Shown: piece after piece, positions 18,361 through 27,492 of the stretch
How the letters are laid out: each line of letters starts with the position of its first letter
How positions within the stretch are numbered: position 1 is the first letter of the stretch
NCBI GenBank assembly: GCA_020832735.1
Contig: JAFIEB010000064.1
Location: 1 to 59,063, forward strand
DNA length: 59,063 nt
DNA from: Oceanicaulis sp.
Lineage (GTDB): Bacteria > Pseudomonadota > Alphaproteobacteria > Caulobacterales > Maricaulaceae
Direction of reading: 5' to 3'
Notes under the pieces: generated by a model
Seen by the model: the letters and a program-made list of their open reading frames with translations, nothing else
Databases searched by the model: none
What the model was told of the DNA's origin: nothing
Made by a program: the position numbers and the translations under genes

Positions 18361-20541
18361 CTACTCGATTTCCAGACCCGTGTGCCAGGCGATGAACGCC
18401 CATTTGTCGGCGGTTTCCTCGATCAGCTTGGACACTGGCGTGCCGGCGCCATGGCCGGCGCTGGTCTCGATGCGGATCAGGGTCGGCGCCTCGCCCGTAT
18501 CGGCGGCCTGAAGCGCCGCCGCGAACTTGAACGAATGGCCCGGCACGACGCGGTCATCGGTGTCGGCGGTGGTGATCAGGGTGGCGGGATAGCCGCGCCC
18601 CTCAGGAATCGTGTGCAGCGGCGAGTAGCCGTAGAGCACGTCGAACATGTCCGGGTCCTGCGGGCTGCCATAGTCCGACACCCAGAACCGCCCGGCGGTG
18701 AACTGATTAAAGCGCAGCATGTCCATCACGCCCACGCCCGGCAGGCCGGCGGCGAACAGGTCGGGGCGCTGGTTTGACACCGCGCCCACCAGCAGCCCGC
18801 CATTGGACCGGCCTTCGATGGCGAGATTGTCCGGGCTGGTCCAGCCCGTCTCGATCAGGTGCTCGGCGGCGTTAATGAAGTCATCAAAGACATTCTGCTT
18901 CTCAGCCAGGCGCCCGCCATCATGCCAGTCGCGGCCATATTCCGAGCCGCCGCGGATATTGGCCAGCGCGAACACGCCGCCCATTTCCATCCACTGCAGG
19001 CGGCGCACATCAAAGCCCGGCCGCATGGGGATATTGAAGCCGCCATAGCCGAACAGCAGGGTCGGACGCGCGCCGTCGGGCGTCACGTCGCGATGGTGCA
19101 CGATGAATATGGGCACGCGCACATCGCCGGTGGAGTTGAAGAAGACCTGGCTGACCACATAGTCGTCCGGATCAAAGGTCAGCTGCGGCGCGCGGAACAC
19201 GCTGCTCTCGCCGGTCTCCACGTCATAGCGGTAGAGCGCGCCGGGCTGGTTGAAGCTGGAGAAGCTGTAGAAGGTTTCGGCATGGTCAGGACGCCCGCTA
19301 AAACCCGCGGCGACGCCGAGGCCCGGCAGCGCCACCTCGCGCACCAGCGCGCCGTCGAGATCATGGACGCTGACGGCGCTGGCCACATCGCGCATCGCCT
19401 GAACGATCAGATGGCCGCCCACATGATTGGCGCTGATGATGGGATGATCGCCATGGGCGATGACATCGCGGCGCTCGGCCGGGTCGGACAGCTCCACCGC
19501 GACGATGCGCTGGTTGGGGGCGTCAAGGTCGGTGCGGAAGAAGAAGGTCTCATCCACATTGCCGACATAGCTGTGATTGTTGGCGAAGCCCTCGAAAATC
19601 TCGACCGGCCCGGCCTCTTCAGCCTCCAGATCAAGAATCCAGACGCCATTGCCGTCCGTGCCCTGGCTGGAATTGATGATCAGATAGCGCCCGTCATCGC
19701 TCACAGATCCGCGCCAGCTGGTCTCCGGCGTCTCGGGATCGGCGATGATCAGCCGATCCTCGCTCTGATCGGTTCCGAGGGCATGGAAATAGATCGCCTG
19801 GTTCATGTTGAGCGAGGTGAATTCCTCGCCGCGTTCGGGCTCTGGATAGCGCGAATAGAAAAAGCCCGACCCGTCCTTGGCCCAGCTCAAGGGCGAGAAT
19901 TTCACCCAGCGGATCTCGTCTTCGAGCACCTCGCCGCTATCCACGTCAATCACCCGGATGGTGCGCCAGTCCGAGCCGCCCTCCTGAATGAGATAGGCGA
20001 CAAGCGATCCGTCCGGCGAGGCGACCGAGCCTGCCAGCGCAATGGTGCCGTCATCTGACCAGGTATTGGGATCGATGAGCGCGCGCGCCTCGCCATCAAG
20101 GCCTTCCTGGACCATCAGCACGGACTGGTTCTGCAGCCCGTCATTGCGGGTGAAGAAATACCGCCCGCCGCGCTCGGACGGCAGGCCGTAGCGCTCGTAA
20201 TTCCACAGCTCTGACAGGCGCTGCGCGATGCGCGACCGTCCGGGCAGGGCTTCAAGATAGGCGTTGGTCACCTCCTGCTGATCTCGCACCCAGTCTGCAA
20301 CCTCGCCGGAGACGCGCACATCGGCTTCCAGCCAGCGATAGGGATCGGCGATGACCACCTGGCCCAGCGCAGCGGACTGATAGACGTCGCGCTGATCGGT
20401 GGTGCGCGTCTCGGGGTAGGCCGGCGCGGCAGGTCCGCTCTGCGCCTGGGGCGCCCCGGCGCCGTTCGGCGCGGGCGCCGGATCAGGGCTGCACGCGGCG
20501 AGCGCGAACAACGAGGCGACAGTCACAAGAGCAGCGCGCAT
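18361..20541 (-). CDS. Prolyl oligopeptidase family (S9A) lipoprotein
   Basis: Serine peptidase that cleaves short peptides after proline, here predicted to be envelope-anchored. The 726-residue protein begins with a lipoprotein signal (lipobox LAAC at residues 14-17). The N-terminal half is the seven-bladed propeller gate and the C-terminal half an alpha/beta hydrolase. The triad is visible as Ser in EGRSNGGLLVGA near residue 567, Asp in TTADTDDRVVPGHSF near 650, and His in IETSAGHGAGTP near 690. The start at 20541 has GGAG upstream and gives the best lipobox. It stands alone and converges on hutG. Confidence 0.93.
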   Translation of the reverse strand: MRAALVTVASLFALAACSPDPAPAPNGAGAPQAQSGPAAPAYPETRTTDQRDVYQSAALGQVVIADPYRWLEADVRVSGEVADWVRDQQEVTNAYLEALPGRSRIAQRLSELWNYERYGLPSERGGRYFFTRNDGLQNQSVLMVQEGLDGEARALIDPNTWSDDGTIALAGSVASPDGSLVAYLIQEGGSDWRTIRVIDVDSGEVLEDEIRWVKFSPLSWAKDGSGFFYSRYPEPERGEEFTSLNMNQAIYFHALGTDQSEDRLIIADPETPETSWRGSVSDDGRYLIINSSQGTDGNGVWILDLEAEEAGPVEIFEGFANNHSYVGNVDETFFFRTDLDAPNQRIVAVELSDPAERRDVIAHGDHPIISANHVGGHLIVQAMRDVASAVSVHDLDGALVREVALPGLGVAAGFSGRPDHAETFYSFSSFNQPGALYRYDVETGESSVFRAPQLTFDPDDYVVSQVFFNSTGDVRVPIFIVHHRDVTPDGARPTLLFGYGGFNIPMRPGFDVRRLQWMEMGGVFALANIRGGSEYGRDWHDGGRLAEKQNVFDDFINAAEHLIETGWTSPDNLAIEGRSNGGLLVGAVSNQRPDLFAAGLPGVGVMDMLRFNQFTAGRFWVSDYGSPQDPDMFDVLYGYSPLHTIPEGRGYPATLITTADTDDRVVPGHSFKFAAALQAADTGEAPTLIRIETSAGHGAGTPVSKLIEETADKWAFIAWHTGLEIE

Positions 20542-20627
20542 CAAACGTCTCCATCAGAACCATGCATGGCGTTTACCGGCGCGCACATTAGGGCGCCGGT
20601 CAGGACCTGAAAAGCTTGGCTCATCAG

Positions 20628-20662
20628 GAAAAAGCCCCGGCGCCGCAAGGACGCCGGGGCTT
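20628..20662 (-). terminator. Rho-independent terminator after the reductase operon
   Basis: An 11-bp stem (AAGCCCCGGCG / CGCCGGGGCTT, 20632-20662) followed, on the minus strand, by a run of T (AAAAA on plus at 20629-20633). It lies 28 bp downstream of the peroxiredoxin-like gene. Confidence 0.88.
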
Positions 20663-20689
20663 GCCGGAGCGGCCATGCCGCGCCGGATT

Positions 20690-21343
20690 TTACGAGTCGG
20701 CGTATTTCACCGAGCAGCCATAGGGGCGGGTCTCGGTGATCGAGACCGCCAGGCCGGCGGCCATCTCGTCCAGCGCCTGGCTGACATAGTTGAGCGCGCC
20801 TTCCAGGCTCGCCGGATTGGCGCTGGGCTGGTCGTCGATCGCGCCGGCGTACTGGATCACGCCCTCGCCATCGATGATGAACATGTGCGGCGTGGTGCGC
20901 GCATCATAGGCCCGGCCGATCACGCCGCTCTCGTCGAGCACGACGTGGGTGGGCGCCGCGCCGCGCTCGTCATTGAGCTCGATGGCGCGCTCGGGGCTGA
21001 CATGGCCTTGCGTTCCGGGCGCCGAGGAGATGATCTGCAGCCAGACATGGCCCTCTTCGGCCGCGCGCGCCTGCAGGTCGGGAATGGTCGTGCCGTGATT
21101 ATAGTGCTTCACCACGAAGGGGCAGTCGTGATTGGTCCACTCCAGGATCACGGTCTGGCCGGCGAAATCGGCGAGCGACACGCTCTCGCCGGCAGCAGTC
21201 ATGCCGGTGAAGGCCGGGGCGGGATTGCCCGGGAAGGGATCGGCCATGGCGCCGCCGGCGAATACGGCGAGCGTCAGGGCGGAGGCGGCGAACAGGCTGG
21301 TCCCTAAAACCAGGCTGCGGCGGGTCATGCTGGCGGTCTTCAT
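20690..21343 (-). CDS. Periplasmic peroxiredoxin-like (PRX_like) protein
   Basis: A 217-residue thioredoxin-fold protein with an export signal containing twin arginines (TRRSLVLG) followed by a hydrophobic stretch to about residue 34. Family features are the redox cysteine in NHDCPFVVKHYNHG near residue 75, the SSAPGTQGH segment, PHMFIIDGEGVIQYAGAIDD, and the terminal RPYGCSVKY with a second cysteine. Its start overlaps the stop of the DsbD/ScsB-type reductase by four bases. In Caulobacter a ScsB-type transporter is known to reduce a periplasmic peroxiredoxin-like protein (PprX), and the coupling here suggests the same partnership. Confidence 0.85.
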   Translation of the reverse strand: MKTASMTRRSLVLGTSLFAASALTLAVFAGGAMADPFPGNPAPAFTGMTAAGESVSLADFAGQTVILEWTNHDCPFVVKHYNHGTTIPDLQARAAEEGHVWLQIISSAPGTQGHVSPERAIELNDERGAAPTHVVLDESGVIGRAYDARTTPHMFIIDGEGVIQYAGAIDDQPSANPASLEGALNYVSQALDEMAAGLAVSITETRPYGCSVKYADS

Positions 21344-23580
21344 CGGGCAGATCTCCTCTGATTGCCTGCTTGGTCAACACGATTGGCCGCGCGTTCGACG
21401 GCGCGGATGACGATGCCCCCGGTCAGGAGCGGCGGCAGTACGTCCGGCGCGCCCTCCCCGGCCGGATACATGAGATAGAGCGGAACGCCCGCCGCGCCAT
21501 GACGCGAAAGCTCGTCGGCGATCCGCCGGTCGCGATTGGTGAAATCGGCGCGGAACAGAGCCACGTCATGCGCCGCGAAGCTGTTGATCACATTGCGCTC
21601 CGACAGCGCGCCGAGCTTGTTGACCTGACAGGTCACGCACCAGGCGGCGGTGAAATCGACGAACACCGCGCGCCCTTCGGCGCGGGCCTCCTGCACCGCT
21701 TCGGGCGACCAGTCGGCCCATGCCGCGTCAGCCGCCGACGGCGCCGCGCTCACAGCCGGCTGCACCGCAGCCGAATAGAGCGCGCCCGCCACCAGCAAGG
21801 CGCCGGCCAGCGCGGTCACGCGCGAAAGCGTTCCGCGCATCGAGAACGCCCAGGCGGCGAATCCCGCGGCCAGCATCATGATCAGCGCCCACAACACGCC
21901 ATTGGGTCCGGTCTGGGCGGCCAGCACCCACACCAGCCACACCGCCGCGCCGAACATCGGGAAGGCCAGCACCTGGCGCAGGCGCACCATCCACGCGCCC
22001 GGCTTGGGCAGGAAGGCGAGGAGTTTGGGATAGAAGGCGACAATGACGAAGGGCAGGGCCAGACCCACGCCCAGGAAGCCGAACACGGCCAGCGACACGA
22101 GCGGAGGCTGGGTCAGGGCGTAGGCCAGCGCGCCGGCCATGAAGGGCGCAATGCACGGCGCGGCCACGAACACGGCGAGCACGCCGGTCAGGAAGGCGCC
22201 GCGCCGTCCTGAATCGCGCACGCCCGATCCCACCGACTGCAGCGAGGTTCCGATCTCGAACACGCCCAGGAAATTGAGCCCGATCAGGAACATCAACAGC
22301 GCCAGTCCCGCCACCACGCCCGGGGTCTGCAGCTGCATGCCCCAGGCCGCGTCGCCGCCTGCGGCGCGCACGGCCAGGAACACCGCGCCCAGCGCCAGGA
22401 AGGTGAGGATCACGCCGGCTGCGAAGATCAGGCCCAGAAGCCGGCCCTCGGCCCGTTCGATGCCGCGCTTCTCCACCAGGGTCAGCGCTTTCATCGACAG
22501 GACCGGGAACACGCACGGCATGAGATTGAGGATCAGCCCGCCCACAAGCGCGAACAGCGCCGCCTGCCAGAAGCTGATGCTGGACGGCGCCGCCGTCTGC
22601 CCGTCCCCGCCGCCGGCGGGCGAAGCAGGCGATGCCGGCGCGCTGGGAGCGGCGGGCGCAGGCGCGAGCCCGGACAGAGATGCGCCAGGCTGCGCCTCAA
22701 TCTCGATGGCGCGCGTGCGCCATTGGCCGTCTTCGCCACGCGCCTCAAACCGGATCACGCCGCCATAGGCCTCGTTGACCGCCTGACGGGTCAGACGGCC
22801 CGGACGCAGATCCAGGCGCGCCTCGCCCTCGCCCAGCGCGGCGCGCTGCTCGGCGGCATGATCGATGATGGAGCCGTTGAACGGGAAGAAGCTGAGACCG
22901 CGCACCGCGTCCGCTCCGCCCGACAGGGGCGCGCCAGCCAGGGTCAGCGCCAGCGAGTCCGTCTCGCGCGCCAGTCCCGCCTGCAGGGGGCCGGGCGCTT
23001 CAGGCGCGGCGGCGAAGGCTTCGGCGATCAGGGCGGCGCCCGCCCGGTCCGGCCGGCTCTCGCCCACCTCAATCGTGATCAGGAACTCCCCGTCCTCGGG
23101 GACGCAGATATCCTCGCACACCAGCCAGCTGCCATAGGCGGGGATGTCCGCCCGGCCCGGCGCGGCGTCAGCGGGGACAGTGACCTCCAGCGGCAGGGTG
23201 ACCCTGTCGGAGTAGCCGTAATTGGTCAACGGCCCCAGCGAGTAGGCGCCGGGCGCCGGCCAGGTCATCGCGCCTGTGGTCCAGCCTTCCGGCAGGGTCA
23301 GGTCCAGGCGCGTCGCCTCGCCGGAATCGCCCGGATTGAGCCAGTAGGTGTGCCAGCCCGGGGCGATGTCCTGATGCAGCGCGATATGAAACGTCTCGCC
23401 CGGCGCCACGGCTTCCCGGTCGCTGACCAGGCGCGGATGCACCCAGGGACCGTCCGGGCTGAACTCCTGGGCGGAGGCGGCTGCGGTGAGGATGAATGCG
23501 GTGAATACGGCGAGCAGGCGGATCAAGGTTACAGACCTCGGGGTTCCAGGCCGCACACAGCGGCGTGTCCTGAAAACCAT
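21340..23580 (-). CDS. DsbD/ScsB-type transmembrane thiol reductase
   Basis: Moves reducing power from cytoplasmic thioredoxin to envelope proteins. The 746-residue protein has a signal peptide. A periplasmic N-terminal domain contains VCEDICVPEDG, followed by an Ala/Pro linker. The eight-helix core has two redox cysteines (LMPCVFPVLSMKAL and VAAPCIAPFMAGAL). A C-terminal thioredoxin domain carries WCVTC near residue 650. The start is uncertain: ATG 23580 gives a long n-region, while a TTG at 23526 with GAGG upstream would begin right at the signal peptide. It forms an operon with the peroxiredoxin-like gene. Confidence 0.9.
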   Translation of the reverse strand: MVFRTRRCVRPGTPRSVTLIRLLAVFTAFILTAAASAQEFSPDGPWVHPRLVSDREAVAPGETFHIALHQDIAPGWHTYWLNPGDSGEATRLDLTLPEGWTTGAMTWPAPGAYSLGPLTNYGYSDRVTLPLEVTVPADAAPGRADIPAYGSWLVCEDICVPEDGEFLITIEVGESRPDRAGAALIAEAFAAAPEAPGPLQAGLARETDSLALTLAGAPLSGGADAVRGLSFFPFNGSIIDHAAEQRAALGEGEARLDLRPGRLTRQAVNEAYGGVIRFEARGEDGQWRTRAIEIEAQPGASLSGLAPAPAAPSAPASPASPAGGGDGQTAAPSSISFWQAALFALVGGLILNLMPCVFPVLSMKALTLVEKRGIERAEGRLLGLIFAAGVILTFLALGAVFLAVRAAGGDAAWGMQLQTPGVVAGLALLMFLIGLNFLGVFEIGTSLQSVGSGVRDSGRRGAFLTGVLAVFVAAPCIAPFMAGALAYALTQPPLVSLAVFGFLGVGLALPFVIVAFYPKLLAFLPKPGAWMVRLRQVLAFPMFGAAVWLVWVLAAQTGPNGVLWALIMMLAAGFAAWAFSMRGTLSRVTALAGALLVAGALYSAAVQPAVSAAPSAADAAWADWSPEAVQEARAEGRAVFVDFTAAWCVTCQVNKLGALSERNVINSFAAHDVALFRADFTNRDRRIADELSRHGAAGVPLYLMYPAGEGAPDVLPPLLTGGIVIRAVERAANRVDQAGNQRRSAR

Positions 23581-23631
23581 ATAACCCTTGCCGGTGCGCT
23601 CGAATACGGGGCTGACAGGCTTGTGAACGCG

Positions 23632-23647
23632 CATGTCAGCTGACATG
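23632..23647. promoter_or_regulatory. 16-bp perfect palindrome upstream of the reductase
   Basis: CATGTCAGCTGACATG is a perfect inverted repeat, 51 bp upstream of the ATG of the DsbD/ScsB-type gene. It has the form of a dimeric regulator operator. No regulator gene is adjacent. Confidence 0.5.
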
Positions 23648-23649
23648 AC

Positions 23650-23680
23650 AGCGGCCGGGCTATGGCTTCGCCCGGCCGCT
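23650..23680 (-). terminator. GC-rich hairpin after the SapC gene
   Basis: Perfect 11-bp arms AGCGGCCGGGC / GCCCGGCCGCT with a nine-base loop, 26 bp downstream of the SapC-family stop. There is no T-run, so termination is probable but not certain. Confidence 0.55.
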
Positions 23681-23705
23681 GACAGTCTGAACGCCTTAAA
23701 AAGGC

Positions 23706-24545
23706 TTACAGCTCAGGCGAAGGCGGCGGCGGAGCCGCCGGCGGCACCTGGAATTCGTTCTGGCTCTGACCCTGGCGGCGCGCGGCGCGCTGAATCAGGA
23801 AGTCCCATTGGCCCATGGAGATCATGTGGGCGTAGATCGCGCCCAGCGCAGTGGAATCGCGCAGCTTGGCCAGCTGGTCGGCAGGCAGGGCCTTGAGCTT
23901 CTCGCCCGAGACGCCCCAATAGCTCGCCACCACTTGCGGCTCGCCCGCCGGGTTGCCCTCGGCGTCGCGCGGCTGGAAATTGGTCTGCTGCTGGTCGAAC
24001 AGGTCCAGATCACGCAGCTCCTTCACGAACTCGATGGTGGCCGCCACGTCGTTCTCGAAACGGCGCACATAGTCGATGGCGCGCTCCAGGAACGGGGTGG
24101 CCGAGCCGTCATCCTTGAAGAAGGGCTCTTCAGGCTTGTCCGAGAACAGGTGGGAGCCGGTGTCCACGCACACGGTGAAGCGGTCGCTCTCATCGCCATG
24201 GCTGGCGGCCACGAACGGGTAGCGGCGCACGAAGGCGGGCAGATAGCAGTTTTCTTCGTAGAGCCCGTTTTGCGGGTTCACGAACAGATTGCCGCCGGCC
24301 TGAAGGCCCATGGCGGCGACCGGCGTGCGGTTGTCGCCCAGGAAGATGATCGGGAAGCGTGACGCGGCCAGACCGAATTCGCCCACCGTCAGCGGCACGA
24401 AATGGGCTTCCTTGAGGAAGTCGAACGGACGGTCGGTATAGGTCAGGCCTTTGCCCTTGTGGGTCTGGGCGCTGAGCGGTTCAGGCTTTTTGTAAAGCGG
24501 CAGCTGACCTTGAATGGTCGGTTCATTGGCAGTGGCGTCGGCCAT
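23706..24545 (-). CDS. SapC-family protein
   Basis: A 279-residue protein of the SapC family, named after an S-layer-associated gene of Campylobacter; its biochemical role is unknown. Recognisable blocks are HFVPLTVGEFGLAASRFPI, DNRTPVAAMGLQAGGNLFV, WLPAFVRRYPF-like YLPAFVRRYPFVAAS, and the C-terminal LGAIYAHMISMGQWDFLIQ. There is no signal peptide, and a proline-rich tail (VPPAAPPPPSPEL) closes it. It lies alone on its transcript, between the TonB receptor and the reductase operon. Members are common in marine Alphaproteobacteria, often near TonB receptors and tryptophan halogenase-like genes. Confidence 0.88.
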   Translation of the reverse strand: MADATANEPTIQGQLPLYKKPEPLSAQTHKGKGLTYTDRPFDFLKEAHFVPLTVGEFGLAASRFPIIFLGDNRTPVAAMGLQAGGNLFVNPQNGLYEENCYLPAFVRRYPFVAASHGDESDRFTVCVDTGSHLFSDKPEEPFFKDDGSATPFLERAIDYVRRFENDVAATIEFVKELRDLDLFDQQQTNFQPRDAEGNPAGEPQVVASYWGVSGEKLKALPADQLAKLRDSTALGAIYAHMISMGQWDFLIQRAARRQGQSQNEFQVPPAAPPPPSPEL

Positions 24546-24652
24546 GTCGGCTCCCCCTGGGTGGACAGTTGCGGTTCGTTAGCGCACGCAGCGGCGCGAG
24601 GCAACAAAGCCTGGCGCCGCCGCTTCAGGGTCTGGCTTGCAAATACCGGGCC

Positions 24653-26893
24653 TCAGGCGCCGCCGAAGCGGGCGCGCACGCCGACATAGAAGGCCCGGCC
24701 GATGATCGGCGATTCATCCTTGAAGAAGGAGGTGTGGCGCCGGCCCGCCTCGTCGAGCAGGTTGCGGCCCTTGAGATAGACCGAGGCGTTGAGGCCGTCG
24801 AAGGGCAGCTCATAGCTGGCGTCGACCGACACCAGATTATAGCCGGACGTGGCGCTTTCGGCTTCGGCCACGCGGTTCTGGGCGTTGATACGCAGATAGT
24901 CGGCGCGCAAACTGAGATCGCCCAGCTGGGTGGACGCGCCCAGGCCATAGCGCCAGGGCGAGATGCGCGGCAGGTCGCCGCCATCGCGCAGCGAGCCGCG
25001 CACATAGTCAGCCACGAAGTGGAAGGTCAGGGGCGTGTCGCCCTGCACCGCCTCCCAGCTGCCGCCGAGCTCGGCGCCATAGAAATGGGCGTCGCCCTGC
25101 TCATTAAACACCAGCTGATTGCGCAGGCGGCACAGCCCGCCATCACCCGGCAGGCAGCCGGCCGCATCGCCCTCGCCTTCGCGGTTGCCGATATCATTGA
25201 CGAACACCGGATTGCCCGCGCCGTCATCTTCCGAGGCCAGATAGATGAAATCATCGGCCCGGTTGTAGAACGCCGTCAGGTCAAAGCGCAGCGGGCCGGT
25301 ATGGCGCTCGAAGCTGGCTTCGAAATTGAGATAGGTCTCGGTTTTCAGGTCCGGATCGCCCACTTCCCATGTGCCCGCCGCCGAATGTCGTCCGAACGCG
25401 TAGCGCTGTTCGGGCGAGGGCGCGCGCTGGGCGCGGGTCAGGCCGAAGCGCAGGTGATAATCGGTCCCTACATCAATAATGGTGGCCGCCGACAGGCTCA
25501 CCGCGGTGGTGCTGATATCCCCCAGCTGCGCGATCTGCGGCAGGAAGCTGCCGTCGGGCAGGGTGACGCCAGGCACCTCGTCTACCGGCGCGCGGTCGCT
25601 CTGGCTCAGCACATGCTCGACGCGCGCGCCCAGCTCGATCACGGCCGGGCCTAACCGGCGCTCCTCGACGACATAGGCGGCGAAGGTGCGCGTCTGGTTG
25701 GGGCGCACATAAAAGCCGGCGTCATCATCCTCGGGGATGTCAGCGAAAAAATCTCGATCGGTGTATTGCAGGCCGATCACGCCCTCCCAGCCGGCCACCG
25801 GCTCATGCAGGAAGTCGGCGCGCGCCTCGAACTCGGTGTTCTTGAAGAACGCCTCCACTTCGGAATCCTCGAAGGATCCGTCCGTGCGGCTGAATTCGAA
25901 CTCGGTCTCTTCCTGCTCATAGCGGGTCCAGGCCGCAGCAAAACGCGCCAGCGAGAAGCCGGGAAGCGGCTGGTTGATCTCGCTGCGGAAGTCTACGCGG
26001 ACATAATCGGCGGTGATGCGCTCGAACTCGTCCGAGCCGTCGCCGCGGATGCGCATGGGATCGAACACTTCGGGGATGCCGTAATCGGTGTCCCAATAGC
26101 TCAGCGACAGCGCGGCAAAGCCCCAGGCGTCGGCCAGCATGCCGGTCAGGGACGCCTTGCTGGACTCCACCGAGCTGTTCTGCAGCCGGCCTTCGAAGCC
26201 CTCGGTCTGGCCTTCTTCCTGGAAACCGTTGATCGAAAAATCATTGGTGCGGCGCAGGCCGCCCGACGCGCGCAAGGCGAAAACCGGGCTCAGCTGCACC
26301 TCGCCCGAAACGTCCAGCTGGCGGTCATCGCCATTGGCCGAGTAGCCCGCATCCACGTCCAGAAAGGGCGAGGCGGCCAGTGTCGGCAGGAAGCGCTTGC
26401 TGCGCACATTGATCACGCCGCCCGTCGCGCCGGAGCCGAACATCAGCGTGGTCGGGCCGCGGAACACTTCGATCTGGCTGGCGCCGCGCGCGTCCACGGC
26501 CACGGCGTGGTCCACGCCCTCGCCCGACACGTCGGCCACAGGCAGGCCGTCATCAAGCACCATCACCCGCGAGCCTTGCAGGCCGCGGATTACCGGTCGC
26601 CCGACGCCCGGACCGAAATCGGCGTTGGACACGCCCGGCAGACCGTCCAGCATCTCGCCCAGCGAGCCAGCCATGCGGCGCTCCAGCTCCGATCCGTGCA
26701 GCACGCTGACCGGCTGGATCATCTCGTCCACATAGCGCCGTCCCAGCGGACCTGCGGTGACGATCACCCGGTCCAGCGCGGCGTCGCCGCGCTGTTGCAG
26801 GTTCGCATCGGCGGCCGCAGCGCTGGCGGCGCCAAGGGCGGGAACAACCAGTGCGGTTCCAAGCAGGAGGCGGGTCATCAGGGGGAGGATCAT
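24653..26893 (-). CDS. TonB-dependent receptor, ZnuD-like (probable zinc uptake)
   Basis: Outer-membrane gated beta-barrel for energised uptake. The 746-residue precursor has a signal peptide (1-27), a plug domain with GRPVIRGLQGSRVMVLDDGL and EVFRGPTTLMFGSGATGG, and a 22-strand barrel ending in a C-terminal aromatic-rich strand (GRAFYVGVRARFGGA). The plug wording is close to ZnuD zinc receptors. A strong Zur/Fur-type palindrome lies about 35 bp upstream and zur is the divergent neighbour, so zinc-repressed expression and a zinc ligand are likely. The exact substrate is inferred. Confidence 0.88.
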   Translation of the reverse strand: MILPLMTRLLLGTALVVPALGAASAAAADANLQQRGDAALDRVIVTAGPLGRRYVDEMIQPVSVLHGSELERRMAGSLGEMLDGLPGVSNADFGPGVGRPVIRGLQGSRVMVLDDGLPVADVSGEGVDHAVAVDARGASQIEVFRGPTTLMFGSGATGGVINVRSKRFLPTLAASPFLDVDAGYSANGDDRQLDVSGEVQLSPVFALRASGGLRRTNDFSINGFQEEGQTEGFEGRLQNSSVESSKASLTGMLADAWGFAALSLSYWDTDYGIPEVFDPMRIRGDGSDEFERITADYVRVDFRSEINQPLPGFSLARFAAAWTRYEQEETEFEFSRTDGSFEDSEVEAFFKNTEFEARADFLHEPVAGWEGVIGLQYTDRDFFADIPEDDDAGFYVRPNQTRTFAAYVVEERRLGPAVIELGARVEHVLSQSDRAPVDEVPGVTLPDGSFLPQIAQLGDISTTAVSLSAATIIDVGTDYHLRFGLTRAQRAPSPEQRYAFGRHSAAGTWEVGDPDLKTETYLNFEASFERHTGPLRFDLTAFYNRADDFIYLASEDDGAGNPVFVNDIGNREGEGDAAGCLPGDGGLCRLRNQLVFNEQGDAHFYGAELGGSWEAVQGDTPLTFHFVADYVRGSLRDGGDLPRISPWRYGLGASTQLGDLSLRADYLRINAQNRVAEAESATSGYNLVSVDASYELPFDGLNASVYLKGRNLLDEAGRRHTSFFKDESPIIGRAFYVGVRARFGGA

Positions 26894-26927
26894 GGCGGCG
26901 GCTCCGGGATGTTATATTGTTGCGCCA

Positions 26928-26946
26928 AGGGCTATATTATAACCCT
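26928..26946. promoter_or_regulatory. Zur-type operator
   Basis: AGGGCTATATTATAACCCT is a 19-bp inverted repeat with one mismatched pair and a central base. It carries the TATA-x-TATA core and flanks of alphaproteobacterial Zur boxes (GTTATA-N-ATAAC type). It lies between the ZnuD-like receptor and zur. A degenerate second half-site (GTTATATTGT, 26911-26920) sits nearer the receptor start. Confidence 0.75.
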
Positions 26947-27033
26947 CGCGCCGGAACAAGAGCAGCCATTCACTCTGACGCAGACTTAATGAAGGGCTCG
27001 CCGTGCGCGCACGCACGGCTTAGGATCGCATTC

Positions 27034-27471
27034 ATGACTGAACATGTGAGTCTCGCCCTGTCCGCCGCCGAGCGGTCCTGCCGCAGCAAGGGGCTGGCCC
27101 TGACGCCGGTGCGCAAGCGCGTGTTGCAATTGCTGCTGGAATCCCAGGCGCCGGTGAAAGCCTATGATCTGCTCGCGGCCCTCAAGCCGGGCGGCGGCGC
27201 CCAGCCGCCCACAGTCTACAGGGCGCTCGATTTTCTGACCCGGGCGGGCCTGGTCCACCGGATTGAGGCGCTCAACGCCTATACCGCCTGCCTGCATGCG
27301 GACGGCCACGGATCGGCGGAGCTGTATATCTGCGAGGATTGCGGCCAGGTCGAGGAGCGCCACCGCAAGATTTCCGGCGAGGCCGGGCCGGGCGGATTTC
27401 TGATCAGCCGCTCGGTGATCGAGCATTACGGCCGCTGCTCAGACTGCGCTTCGGCGCAGGCCAGCGCCTGA
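27034..27471 (+). CDS. zur: Zur, Fur-family zinc uptake repressor
   Basis: Zinc-sensing repressor. The 145-residue protein has the Fur winged helix (LALTPVRKRVLQLLLESQAPVKAYDLL and PPTVYRALDFLTRAGLVHRIE at about 58-78) and a C-terminal dimerisation domain with two CxxC pairs (YICEDCGQ and YGRCSDCAS) for structural zinc. The combination and the LKPGGGAQPPTVYRAL wording fit Zur more than Fur. The start at 27034 is the first ATG giving a normal family length. It is divergent from the ZnuD-like receptor across a Zur-type operator, which predicts autoregulation or shared control. Confidence 0.88.
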   Translation: MTEHVSLALSAAERSCRSKGLALTPVRKRVLQLLLESQAPVKAYDLLAALKPGGGAQPPTVYRALDFLTRAGLVHRIEALNAYTACLHADGHGSAELYICEDCGQVEERHRKISGEAGPGGFLISRSVIEHYGRCSDCASAQASA

Positions 27472-27492
27472 GCGGCCGGAGCGGAGGGGGCC

